A stretch of 64,000 bases of DNA from assembly GCF_030848805.1 (NCBI RefSeq), contig NC_092362.1:9382176-9446175 (forward strand), in the 5' to 3' direction. The translations under genes and the position numbers were made by a program. Shown here piece by piece: positions 35,593 to 45,535 of the stretch; position 1 is the first letter of the stretch; each line of letters begins with the position of its first letter. This stretch comes from Temnothorax longispinosus (taxonomy: Eukaryota; Arthropoda; Insecta; Hymenoptera; Formicidae). The notes beneath the pieces were generated by a model. That model made no database searches and was not told the DNA's origin. It was given only the letters and a program-made list of their open reading frames with translations.

Positions 35593-36626
35593 GTGAAAGA
35601 TGGAGAAAAAAAATCATTAAACACTGTATGTAAATTACTTTGAATCGTTTGTGTTATTTAAGAATAAAAAAAATTAAAGGGAAAAAAATAGAAAAAGAAG
35701 AAAAAAAATACAAACAAGTCATACACAAGTATAGCGTTATTGCACAAATATTTATCTCCTAATGTATAATAACGATTAAAAGTATAATTAAAATACAGTA
35801 ATGTAACAAACTGTGATAATGTATCTCATAATTTTATAACAATACGAGAATCTTTGGCTAAAGGTTGGTTGTCCCACATCTCGTATTTGACTGATGACAT
35901 GTACGCGCACAAAGAATATAATGATGCACAGTACAATAAATTAAATCGCGATTATTACGATAATGTAAACGAAATTGAAATACAACTACATGGATACTTG
36001 TGTACGATAAAATATTTTTGTTTTGATATACTATACAGATGTATTACAAGCTCAATCGTATACGTTAAAGATTGAATCGAAGACCGAGTCGTGATAACGT
36101 GCGAGAATGATGCGAGACAAAGTGTAAAAGCCATCGTCGAGAAAGAAAGAGTGAGAGAGAAGAGACCTAACCGTATATGTATATGTGTATGTAACCTTCC
36201 ATCTTGAAACTCGCGCAAGTTATTGGCGTTTTTGCTCAAGGAGCAAGTATTAAATATCAAAAAATTACAGTACGATAAAAATAATGTTTATATCTCGATA
36301 AATTTATGAGATTTACGTACATCAGACACATCAACACGCACACACACACCGATCGTTAACACACGCGCAAGCATATACGTTACGTTGCGTATTATAGTAC
36401 GTACACATGTACGCTTTCCCGCCACGCTATTGTTGATATATATCATTATATAACAGGATATTGTATTCTTTATGATTTAGATTAAAACTTGTCAAACACA
36501 CATTTTCTCGCACAAATGTCGTTTATTAATACGTAAAACAAAGATACAGAGATCGTTTATATCTGTCTATTACATCCATCGAATAACGCAATTTCGATTT
36601 TTTTTTTAAAAGAATTAAAGTTTATT
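35593..36626. other. Non-coding or unresolved stretch
   Basis: A plus-strand frame at 35854-36075 begins with protein-like composition (GWLSHISYLTDDMYAHKEYND) but has no splice context or known match. The rest is simple-sequence-rich, for example an ACAC run near 36333. Confidence 0.3.
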
Positions 36627-36781
36627 CCAGACACATAGAGTTTTGTTTGTAACAATAACAGGAGGATTTCGACCAATCGTGTTACTCGATTTGAAAACGT
36701 ATGGTCGTACATTAACGAATTGAGTAACATGATTGTCGAAATTCTCCTGTTACTGTTACAAATAAAATTTTGTGTGTCCGG
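36627..36781. mobile_element. 155-bp inverted-repeat MITE
   Basis: Arms of about 65 bases: the left begins CCAGACACATAGAG, and the right, read inverted, has GACACACAAAATTTTATTTG and the same AACAGGAG block. They pair with several mismatches around a short centre. The target duplication is unclear. Confidence 0.65.
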
Positions 36782-36884
36782 GGTCTAACGGTCAAAGGAC
36801 TATTAACGAAACGCGAGCACGCGCGCGCCGGCACTCATCGCAATTAATGATTTTCTTTATATTCGCGATACGTCATATATAGAC

Positions 36885-37000
36885 TGCGGTGCACTTGACT
36901 CTACAAATGCTTCGAAGCATTATTTTATCCTTTTCTCCAATGAAGATAAAAGGAAAAGAAGAATGCATCAAAGTATTTGTATAGTGTCAATTGGACCGCA
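36885..37000. mobile_element. Approximately 115-bp inverted-repeat element
   Basis: TGCGGTGCACTTGAC at the left pairs with GTCAATTGGACCGCA at the right. Inner segments (ACAAATGCTTCGAAGCAT and ATGCATCAAAGTATTTGT) also pair. Confidence 0.6.
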
Positions 37001-37063
37001 ACCTAATATTTTTCGCCACATTTACAGATGTGAATTGTAAATTGAAACGTTTATGTTCGCGCG

Positions 37064-37095
<32 letters not shown>

Positions 37096-37956
37096 CAACT
37101 TACAACGTAGACTTTGATTTTATGCACAACTCGTTATTCCGTTTGCTACTTGCTTTTTACGTGTACAGATGACAAGTATGTAGTCTGCGATATGTATGTG
37201 GATAGGCCAGGCGGACCACTACTACACACGAGCGATCGAAACATGTATCAAGTATGTACTTCACGCCTGATTGTCGTTGGTAAGCTTGTGCGTAAACGGT
37301 GACGTTTGTGTGTACCCTTGGTATAGAGCATGGAAATTTAAAAATGGCGGGAAATGAAATTAAGATTTCGTTAATGATTGATTAATATTCCATCTTGAAG
37401 GAGGCCTGCCTCTTTTCTTCCGCCCACTTGGAGATTAACCACGCGGAGTACGTCCACGCATTATTAGTTCCGTTCTCCGCTTTCTCACGTCACTCTCAAT
37501 GACTGCGTTTAGCCGATACTCCGCTAGCCTAGCACGCGTGAGCAGTCACTCATTTTTTCTCCTTTAATCTTTTAAAGGAGAGAATATCTCTTTAATATCG
37601 TCTAAATGGTGATATTTATAAAAAAATACAAGACCTTTTTTGTAAATTGTTAAATTTTCTACAAAATTGTTTATTGATTATTTCATAATTTTTTAACAAA
37701 TAATATGATACGAAATTTATAAGAAGGCAAAAACAAATTTTATAAAATTTATCACATTTTAACTGTGATTATATTTTGAGTGGTTGACGTTGCAAAAAAG
37801 TAATGAGAGATCTTGTTTGTAGAGTGAAAAATTTACTACAAAAAATCTATATAGCGCAATAATGTCGTACTCTGTTTGATGGTTGTAAAATTTTTTCAAT
37901 CTTATTTAATGAAAAATAAAAAATCGCAATAAGCAACCTATTAATATTAAAATTAA
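37001..37956. other. Non-coding stretch
   Basis: A (TA)n run lies near 37064-37090. No gene was recognised. Confidence 0.4.
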
Positions 37957-38017
37957 GGGCCGGTTATTCCACTTTTAAATAAACTATTGGTAACTTATCT
38001 GATGGATAAATGTCTAA

Positions 38018-38613
38018 GGGCCGGTTGTTCCACTTTCAGATAAACGATCTGGTAACTTATCTGATGGATAAATGTCTGGTAGAGCGTTGTTCCATTTCTC
38101 GGTAAAATTTAACTTCCTGATAAATGGCCACTATCGACAGATAAATTACACGGTACTTTGGGTACCGTGTAAGACTTATCTGACAGATAAATGCGTAGTG
38201 GGATTAGAAATCATACCCCGTCAGCGGAAGATGCGCAGCGCTGGTGATCTGACGTTTCACGCATTTGTATATTAATATTTTGCGATAAAGAATTTGGATA
38301 TTATCGAACGGACGGTATCGGACGGTATCGAAAATGGAACCAGGATTATGCAAAAATCAATTTCTTTATGGTGACGAAGATGATAACGAAGAATCTGATG
38401 AAGAAATATATATAGTGGTGCTTCGCAAGCAATATACAGTTCGTCCACGTCCAGATTTATTTAACGAATATGATAATATAGAATTTGTATAGGATTAATA
38501 ACCATGGAACAACGCTCACTAAATAGCTGGTAAACTACCCGGTAAGATTTATCCTATAGGTAGTAATCTGTCGAGTAAGCCGAGATTTATCGAAAGGTGG
38601 AACAACCCGGCCT
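38018..38613. mobile_element. Non-autonomous Harbinger copy A
   Basis: 596 bp with GGGCCGGTTGTTCCAC at the left and GTGGAACAACCCGGCC at the right. TAA flanks it at 38015-38017 and 38614-38616. It retains a remnant of the transposase first exon (MEPGLCKNQ at 38336, stop soon after EFV), so it is an internal-deletion derivative of the autonomous element to the right. Confidence 0.85.
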
Positions 38614-39007
38614 TAAGAGCATTGTTCCATTTCTCGGCAAAATGTAACTTTCCAATAAATGGCCACTATCGACAGATAAATTACACGGTACTTTGGGTAC
38701 CGTATAAGACTTATCTGACAGATAAATGCGTAGTGGGATTAGAAATCATACCCCATCAGTGGGAGATGCGCAGCGCTGATGTATCAAACGTTTCACGCAT
38801 TTGTATATTAATATTTTGCGATAAAAAATTTGGATGTTATCGAACGGATGGTGTCGGACGGTATCAAAAATGGAACCAGGATTATGCGAAAATAAATTTC
38901 TTTATGGTGACGAAGATGATAACGAAAAATTTGATGAAGAAATATATATAGTGGTGCTTCGCAAGCGATATACAGTTCATCCACGTCCAAATTTATTTCA
39001 CGAATAT

Positions 39008-39912
39008 TGTTCGAGATCCGTCGAACTTTCCTACGCGAAACATCGGCTCGAAAACATTATTATATTTAACATCGAGAAATACCGATGTTTATGTTGTTCG
39101 AGCTCTGTCGAACTTGTTCGAAATATACGTTCCCCGCGATCCCCGCGCCCTCGAAGCCCATCGATCGCGATCACGCGTTACGAGAGTGCTCCCTTATTTG
39201 TCGAAGCACGGAAACGGCTGTTGTGACGCGTGATGTGACCATACGGACGAATAGCGATTCAGCTCTCATCGCGCGTTCGTTCCTGAAAAACAACCCTCTT
39301 GAGTAAACGGCGAATTTGCTCGCCGGACAGTCAGTCGTTGCTGAGGATTCCTAGCCTCAAGTCGTGGGCCAGAACTCATAGCCGAAAGTCGTCGCGTATC
39401 AATCCTCGTCTAAAGACAGCACGGCTCTCTCCCTCTTAAATCGCTGCTTGAATCGCTACTCGCTCGTTTCGTCTTAAAGTGCGGATCAAAGTTACTTATA
39501 TTTTTTCATTAAGTGTGCTACTTAGCGAGGGGTCCGAAAACTTCCGGTCGTGCTCCGCTCGCGATCGTTCTTCTGCCGCGCGCTCAAGATTTCCGTTCGA
39601 CGCGTACAAGATCTCCGTTCCGCGAGAGGCTTCGATGCGAGAAGCTGAGACAAGATTTCCGTTCGCGATACTTGGCAGAAAATTACGAACGACTCAGAAG
39701 ATTTCCGACTTCGCGGCGCACGATCCGTTGTTCCCCCTCGCGTCTTTTCCGTTCTTGAAATAAAGACTATATATTTCTTTGTGCAATCTGTGTTCCGAGT
39801 GCTTTAATCCTCATTCCTCCCGCGAATTTACGACTCGCGTTATCCACGCTTCTCGCTCAACTCTGAGCGGAATCCACATTCAGGGCGACCGTCGGAAAGC
39901 GACGCCCGAACA
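39008..39912 (+). mobile_element. 905-bp solo LTR
   Basis: Begins TGTTCGAGATC and ends GCCCGAACA, so the termini form a TGTTCG/CGAACA inverted pair. AATAT is duplicated at 39003-39007 and 39913-39917, inside Harbinger copy B. An AATAAA lies at about 39761, followed by a T-rich stretch, which suggests plus orientation. No internal retroelement sequence remains, so it is an LTR-LTR recombination product. A 5-bp duplication suits BEL/Pao or Gypsy; the family is not assigned. Open frames within it are incidental. Confidence 0.85.
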
Positions 39913-40414
39913 AATATGATAATATAGAGAATTTGTATAGGATTAATAATCGTGGAACACTCATTAAATAACTGGTAAACTACCCGGTAAGATTTATCCT
40001 ATAGGTAGTAATCTGTCGAATAAGTCGAAATTTATTGAGGGCCGGTTGTTCCACCTTTCGATAAATCTCGGCTTACTCGACAGATTACTACCTATAGGAT
40101 AAATCTTACCGAATAGTTTACCAGCTACTTATACGTGAGCGTTGTTCCACGGTTATTAATCCTATTGGTATTTAGTATTTACCTGCTAGTTAAGAGAAAT
40201 ATATCGCGATTATTATTTCCGGAAACGTTTGTCAGCCAACTTCAAGTGGGTGCATCTTAACCTTTATTTTCTGGCGGGCTATTATTACTCATTCGTATAT
40301 GCAACATTTTTATAATAATAGAATACAAGTAAAATGTAACAATTATGTACATACAATAAATATAAATATATTATAAGATATATCTAATATATTTTAATAA
40401 TTTATGCTAAAGGA

Positions 40415-41525
40415 ATGACCGAAAAGAGAAAAAGAGAAAGAAGTTCCAATTTCTCTAATAAAGAAATTGAGATATTGGTCTCGACAGTACACGAATTTAA
40501 AAACATAATAGAGTGTAAAAAAACAGATGCTACAACTTGGCGAGATAAAGATGCTGCATGGGAAAAAGTAGCTGAAGCATTTAATTCCAACTCTGGCGAA
40601 GTGTTTCGATCAAAAAAGACATTAAAAGCAAAATATGGAGATATGAAAAAAAACATTAAGAAAAAATTAGCCCATAATAGAATGGAGCAATTTAAGACTG
40701 GTGGAGGTAAACCACAAATTCGATCCTTAACTGACATTGAAGAAATATTCTTTCGATGCAGCCATCATCTGTAGAAGGTCTACCATCTGTGTGGGATTGC
40801 GATCAACCATTAGGTATATCATTTTATAAGATATATATTATCTTATTATATAAGATAGCTTTAAAATTATATTATGGAATTTTAACAGAAACCAGCCAGG
40901 AAAATGCAACAGTTCAGAAAAATGCAACAGTTGCAGGTACGGACCTACATTCTATGGATACAAATGACACTGTACATGTTGATAATATACATATGGGGAT
41001 GGTATGTACATTGTAAATATATTGATACGCATATTTTAATGCACGAATAAAATAATTAAAAACACATTCTTTATCAAACAAATTAGTCCTACAAGATCAC
41101 ATGATGAACAATTTGATGCGGAATTTTTAATCATTTCTGACAACGAAGAGAATAATAGAGGAATTGAAAAGTCTAACAATCAAGACAGCAATCGAGGAAC
41201 TAAGAGGAAAACAATTACTAACGAGATTGATGTTGGTATGTTGAGAAAGAAAATAACGCCAGAACTACGTACTAATAAAAGATTGAAAAAAATACATCAG
41301 CAAATTTCTCACGAAACCTCAGAACGAGACCGAGAAATGAAGAAAGAACTTCACGAAATAAGAATGAACATATTAAAGAAAGAACTGGAGATAAAAGAAA
41401 ACCAATTCTTCGTAGAACGCGAGATAAATACAGAACGGTTAAAAGCTGCTAAAGTTGAAAGCGAAACGAGAGTATTGCTAAGACAGATAATGGAAGCTGA
41501 ATTAGACAAACTCTACACAGACTGA
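40415..41525 (+). pseudogene. Harbinger Myb/SANT-like DNA-binding partner, probable frameshift
   Basis: In Harbinger elements this protein accompanies the transposase and helps DNA binding and nuclear entry. The first part (40415 onward) is a trihelix Myb/SANT-like domain: FSNKEIEILV at the start, then TWRDKDAAWEKVAEAFN, then KTLKAKYGDMKKNIKKKL. It ends with the usual TGGGKP linker. The frame closes at 40774, whereas MQPSSVEGLPSVWD, the expected continuation, is in another frame at 40756; this suggests a one-base indel. Later exon-like pieces (about 40891-40999 and 41085-41525) end in a basic coiled coil rich in Glu/Lys. Probably non-functional as read, though an unrecognised splice could rescue it. 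Confidence 0.7.
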
Positions 41526-41806
41526 TTGTAAAATTTCTTTATTATATTACATATTATAAAATAGATATAAATGTTATGTTACAAAGGTAAATGGTTTATG
41601 TTATAAAATCAAAACAGCTATGTGGAAATTAATTTTTGTGATTAAATCGTTCCCAAATCAAAAGTGTTATGTATAATTATATAATTTTCCATTCCTGATG
41701 TCAGACTATATTAATTTTAACCAATTGTACACTTCAACGGACAAGACTGTAAACAAAAATTGTGTTAGAAAGAAATAGTTTTTTAAATTGTGAAGAAAAT
41801 AATACA
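41526..41806. other. Spacer between convergent Harbinger genes
   Basis: AT-rich 3' region shared by the two converging genes; nothing else seen. Confidence 0.5.
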
Positions 41807-43096
41807 TTACCCTGTAAAATATGTATCAATTAATGATCGCCGTTCATTTGCATTATCAATGCCATTATGAAATTGTACTTGTTGGATTTCCAATTCCTCA
41901 ATTACAGCTTCAGCCTCAAAATCGACTGGAGGATCAGGTTCTGCCATGTCTCGTGCAATATTATGTAGTACTGCAGTAGCTACTATTACAGCTTGTGCAG
42001 TTGCAGGTTGAACTCTTAGATCAAATGCCAATGCACAAAATCTTCGTTTCCATACTCCAAAACATCTTTCAATGACATTTCGTGTTCGTATTTGAGATTC
42101 ATTATATAATTGTTCAGCTCGATTATGAATTTCAAGCAATGGTGTCAATAAAAAATTAGTGCAAGCATAACCACTGTCACCAAGTAATAGTGCATTTCCC
42201 ATTTCGGCATTAATAAATCTTGCACGTACTCTGCTAGCATTAAAGATGGTAGCATCATGGGTTGAACCAGGCCACCGTGCTACAATGTCCAAAATTCGTA
42301 AAGCACTGTCACAAACAGCCTGCACATTCATAGTAAATATCCCTTTTCTATTTCTATATACTTCAGCCTCTTCTCCACCTATAAATATAAGCAAGATATA
42401 AATACTATAGATTTATTATTCATTATTTTCAACCTAATACATACTTGGCGATTGTATTTTGACATGAGTACAATCAATTGCTCCTACAACTTTGGGGAAA
42501 CGAGCAATGTTGTAAAATCTTCGTTTTGTGTCCCTTAGACTCTGATTTGAATTAGGGAAATTAATATATCGTGGACGTAAAGAAGCTACTGCTTCTGTAA
42601 CCTTTTTTATAATCCTGCACATTGTGGATTTGTGAATACCACCAAAATTACCAATTGCAACTTGAAAGGTTCCAGTTGCATAAAATCTTAAAGTAAGTAA
42701 TAGCTGGTGTAGTGGTGATACAGCATGATTTCTGAAATAAAAATTTATACTTGTATATTAATATACTATCATATATGTTATAGCTGCACGAGTATCCTTG
42801 CTTATACAGCATATACATTATTGAAATAACCTAAAAATAAGAAATACGTTTAATATCTACCTGTCAGTCCTGCTTCTTATTCTCTCTTCAATAAGATTTA
42901 AAATCACCTGGACAGTGCGTTTGTGAAATCGAAACCGTCTTACAAATTTTATATTATCATATTCGTTAAATAAATTTGGACGTGGACGAACTGTATATCG
43001 CTTGCGAAGCACCACTATATATATTTCTTCATCAGATTCTTCGTTATCATCTTCGTCACCATAAAGAAGTTGATTTTCGCATAATCCTGGTTCCAT
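41807..43096 (-). CDS. HARBI1-like DDE transposase, three exons, intact
   Basis: Exons 43096-42861, 42731-42445 and 42378-41807 join in frame (1,095 bases, 364 residues) with GT/AG borders. It catalyses cut-and-paste transposition of Harbinger elements. The N-terminus is acidic (YGDEDDNEESDEE) and followed by a basic helical region. Exon 2 has the family block LLTLRFYATGTFQ and a helix-turn-helix-like segment, then the first catalytic Asp in VGAIDCTHVKI. Exon 3 has the second Asp in LLGDSGY and the Glu in VIERCFGVWKRRF. All three catalytic residues are present and no stop or shift was seen, so it could still mobilise the two deletion copies next to it. Confidence 0.88.
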
Positions 43097-43706
43097 TTTC
43101 GATACCGTCCGATACCGTCCGTTCGATAATATCCAAATTCTTTATCGCAAAATATTAATATACAAATGCGTGAAACGTCAGATACACCAGCGCTGCGCAT
43201 CTCCCGCTGACGGGGTATGATTTCTAATCCCACTACGCATTTATCTGTCAGATAAGTGGCTTACACGGTACCCAAAGTACCGTGTAATTTATCTGTCGAT
43301 AGTGGCCATTTATCAGGAAGTTAAATTTTACCGAAAAATGGAACAACGCTCTACAGACATTTATCCATCAGATAAGTTACCAGATAGTTTATCTGAAAGT
43401 GGAACAACCGGCCCTGAAAGGTGGAACAACCGGCTCTATAGGTTAAAAATTTTACTGGCATTTTATTTTACTTTTCTACAAATATATATGCTATTTGTGA
43501 ATTAAAAAAAAAAGTTGCTCCAAAATGACATTGTAATATACAGAGTGTCCGAAAAATCGTCTACACTACGGGAGGAGATTCGGGACCTAAAAACAAGCAA
43601 AAAGGTTCATATAGCTACTTTTATGTTCAAAAATCGTACGTTAGAATCCGTTTGACATCCCTCATCCTTCTTACGTATTTCTTAAATTAAAAATTTTTAT
43701 TTTTAA

Positions 43707-44608
43707 CCCTCAGTGTACGATCTAATAAAAAAGTTACGTTCCGTACGGACATGGGTTAGCCTAACCCGGCGACTTTGATTGACTGTATATCGGGCTGTAA
43801 TTTATCAATTGAAACAAATTTTTTTTTCTTTGGATCGGAAATTTTCTCAAAAATACAATGGCGTTGGTAGATTTATTACCTTATTTGTTTAAACAAAGAT
43901 ACATTTGAAAATGTAAACCATTCAAAAAATTTTCATAAAAATTCATTTTTTCTTTTAAATTGCATAACTTTATGAAAAAAAAAAATATCGACATTTTTTA
44001 AGTCGCGTTTGAAAGCTAAAAAGTTGTTCTTTGAAATGGCTGAATTCGTTTTTTGATCCATTCCAAAAAGTATATTTTTTTTGAACTATGAAAATACCCG
44101 TTTTTTTGCGATAGCGATATAACGTTACTTGCTTGATTTATCGTAATAACGCAAAAAAAATATCTTAAAGTAAAAATAGTTTTTTTGGATGTTGTTGATT
44201 AGTATAATATAAATAAATAACAAAAATTGCATGGATACGTTATGCTGGTATGCTACAGAGCATCATTTTGAGGTTAGAATGCACAAAAGTATATTAAAAA
44301 TAGTAAATTATACATACCAGAATACTCTACTGCAGCAAATACTCGAAAAACACAAATTTTTTTGTTTGAAAAACATGGATTTTGTAACGTTCCGTACGAA
44401 CTGGGTGTAGACTACCCGAGTTTAATTTTCAAACTCGTATACCTTGAGCACCAAGCGTAGATTGACGCTGCCCCTTGGCGCTTACATAGTAGCTACCTCA
44501 AAGATTTCCCCCCCCCCCGGTACGGACCCCCACCATTCACTTCCTTTAAAATGGCGCTACTTTCAAAATTCGGCTCGGGTTACGCTAACCCAGATCGTAC
44601 ACTGAGGG
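43707..44608. mobile_element. 902-bp piggyBac-type MITE
   Basis: Ends are CCCTCAGTGTACGAT and ATCGTACACTGAGGG. TTAA lies immediately outside at 43703-43706 and 44609-44612, the hallmark of piggyBac insertion. It has no transposase; the interior is AT-rich with repeated TTCCGTACG and GGGT(T/G)A blocks near each end. Inserted in the left arm of the long-TIR transposon; the right arm has no counterpart. Confidence 0.9.
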
Positions 44609-45054
44609 TTAAATATTAGCTAATTTATTAAAACAAACGATCCTGCGATGAATACGGAAAGATTAGATACAATCTTAAAGTAAGGTGTTGTTAAATAATA
44701 ATTTGAAATTTATTGAAAAGCCGTGAGTTACTTACCGATTTTGAATAGGCGTAAAAACAACTGATAGTCCGGGAGCCAGCGACCGTTTAGAGTTAGTCAT
44801 TTCACAAAAGCTGAAAATTTTTCCTAAGCTCTATTTGGTATCATTAGTAAGTGAATGGACCTCCAGCTTGCGCAGTTCCGGGGGGTGTAGCTGCGGCAGC
44901 TTCCCACACACGTAAAATAATAATAAAAAAAAACTAATACCGCAAAAGCTGAAACTTTGTTAACATGTTGATTATGTTATAAAGAAATGAAAAAACGTAT
45001 CCAGCTGAATGTAGAGTGGGGGATTATGCCCCAGCTTTTCACGTAAAGAAGTGA

Positions 45055-45345
45055 AAAATATGCGCTGAGTAAACTGATACCGCAAAAGCTGAAATTTTGT
45101 AAACTAATAGTTAAGTTAATAACTTAAACGAAAAAAACATCCAGCTTTATATTTAGTGGGGGAAAAGTGCCCAGCTGATGCAGTGAATGACGCTGTGCAT
45201 CGGTATGCGCTCGGGCGCGTTGTATCTTTGACTGCATCAGCTGGACACTTTTCCCTCACTAAATATAAAGCTGGATATTTTTTTCGTTTAACTTGTTCAG
45301 TTAACTATTGTATTACCAAATTTCAGCTCTTGCGGTATCAGATAT
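45055..45345. repeat. Palindrome inside the left terminal repeat
   Basis: GATACCGCAAAAGCTGAAA at the left pairs with TTTCAGCTCTTGCGGTATC at the right. ATCCAGCTTTATATTTAGT and the CAGCTGATGCAGT core pair further in. The same palindrome recurs at about 48815-49070 in the right arm. Confidence 0.85.
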
Positions 45346-45535
45346 TTATACTTTTCTCATTAAACACAGAGCGTCCATGCAGACGTTATTATACTATCTC
45401 ACAAGTTCTTGAATTTAAAGAGTTTTAGTAAATATTTACACTAGCAAATTTGGCGTCTCTATGCTCCGAATTTGCCAGAGTGACGCCAAGCTATCTAGTG
45501 CGACCGTTGAACTTGTACCAATCGGAGCTGCGACA

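Larger units (their letters stand above)
40039..43414. mobile_element. Autonomous-type PIF/Harbinger transposon
   Basis: 3,376 bp with ends GGGCCGGTTGTTCCAC and GTGGAACAACCGGCCC and a TGA duplication at 40036-40038 and 43415-43417. It has the two convergently oriented genes expected of this superfamily: a Myb/SANT-like protein on the plus strand and the DDE transposase on the minus strand. The transposase looks intact while the Myb-like gene carries a probable frameshift. Confidence 0.9.
37957..43436. mobile_element. Non-autonomous Harbinger copy B, split by three later insertions
   Basis: Reassembling 37957-38017, 38614-40038 and 43415-43436 gives one internally deleted Harbinger derivative with GGGCCGGTT-type ends. 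It is interrupted by copy A (38018-38613, TAA duplication), a solo LTR (39008-39912, AATAT duplication) and the autonomous element (40039-43414, TGA duplication). The join across the last insertion restores a right terminal repeat like that of copy A. It carries a remnant of the transposase first exon (MEPGLCEN at about 38871). Confidence 0.82.

Noticed and set aside
39479..39763. Two overlapping plus-strand frames
   Set aside because: They lie within a TSD-bounded solo LTR and are Arg/Ser-rich in two frames, so non-coding.
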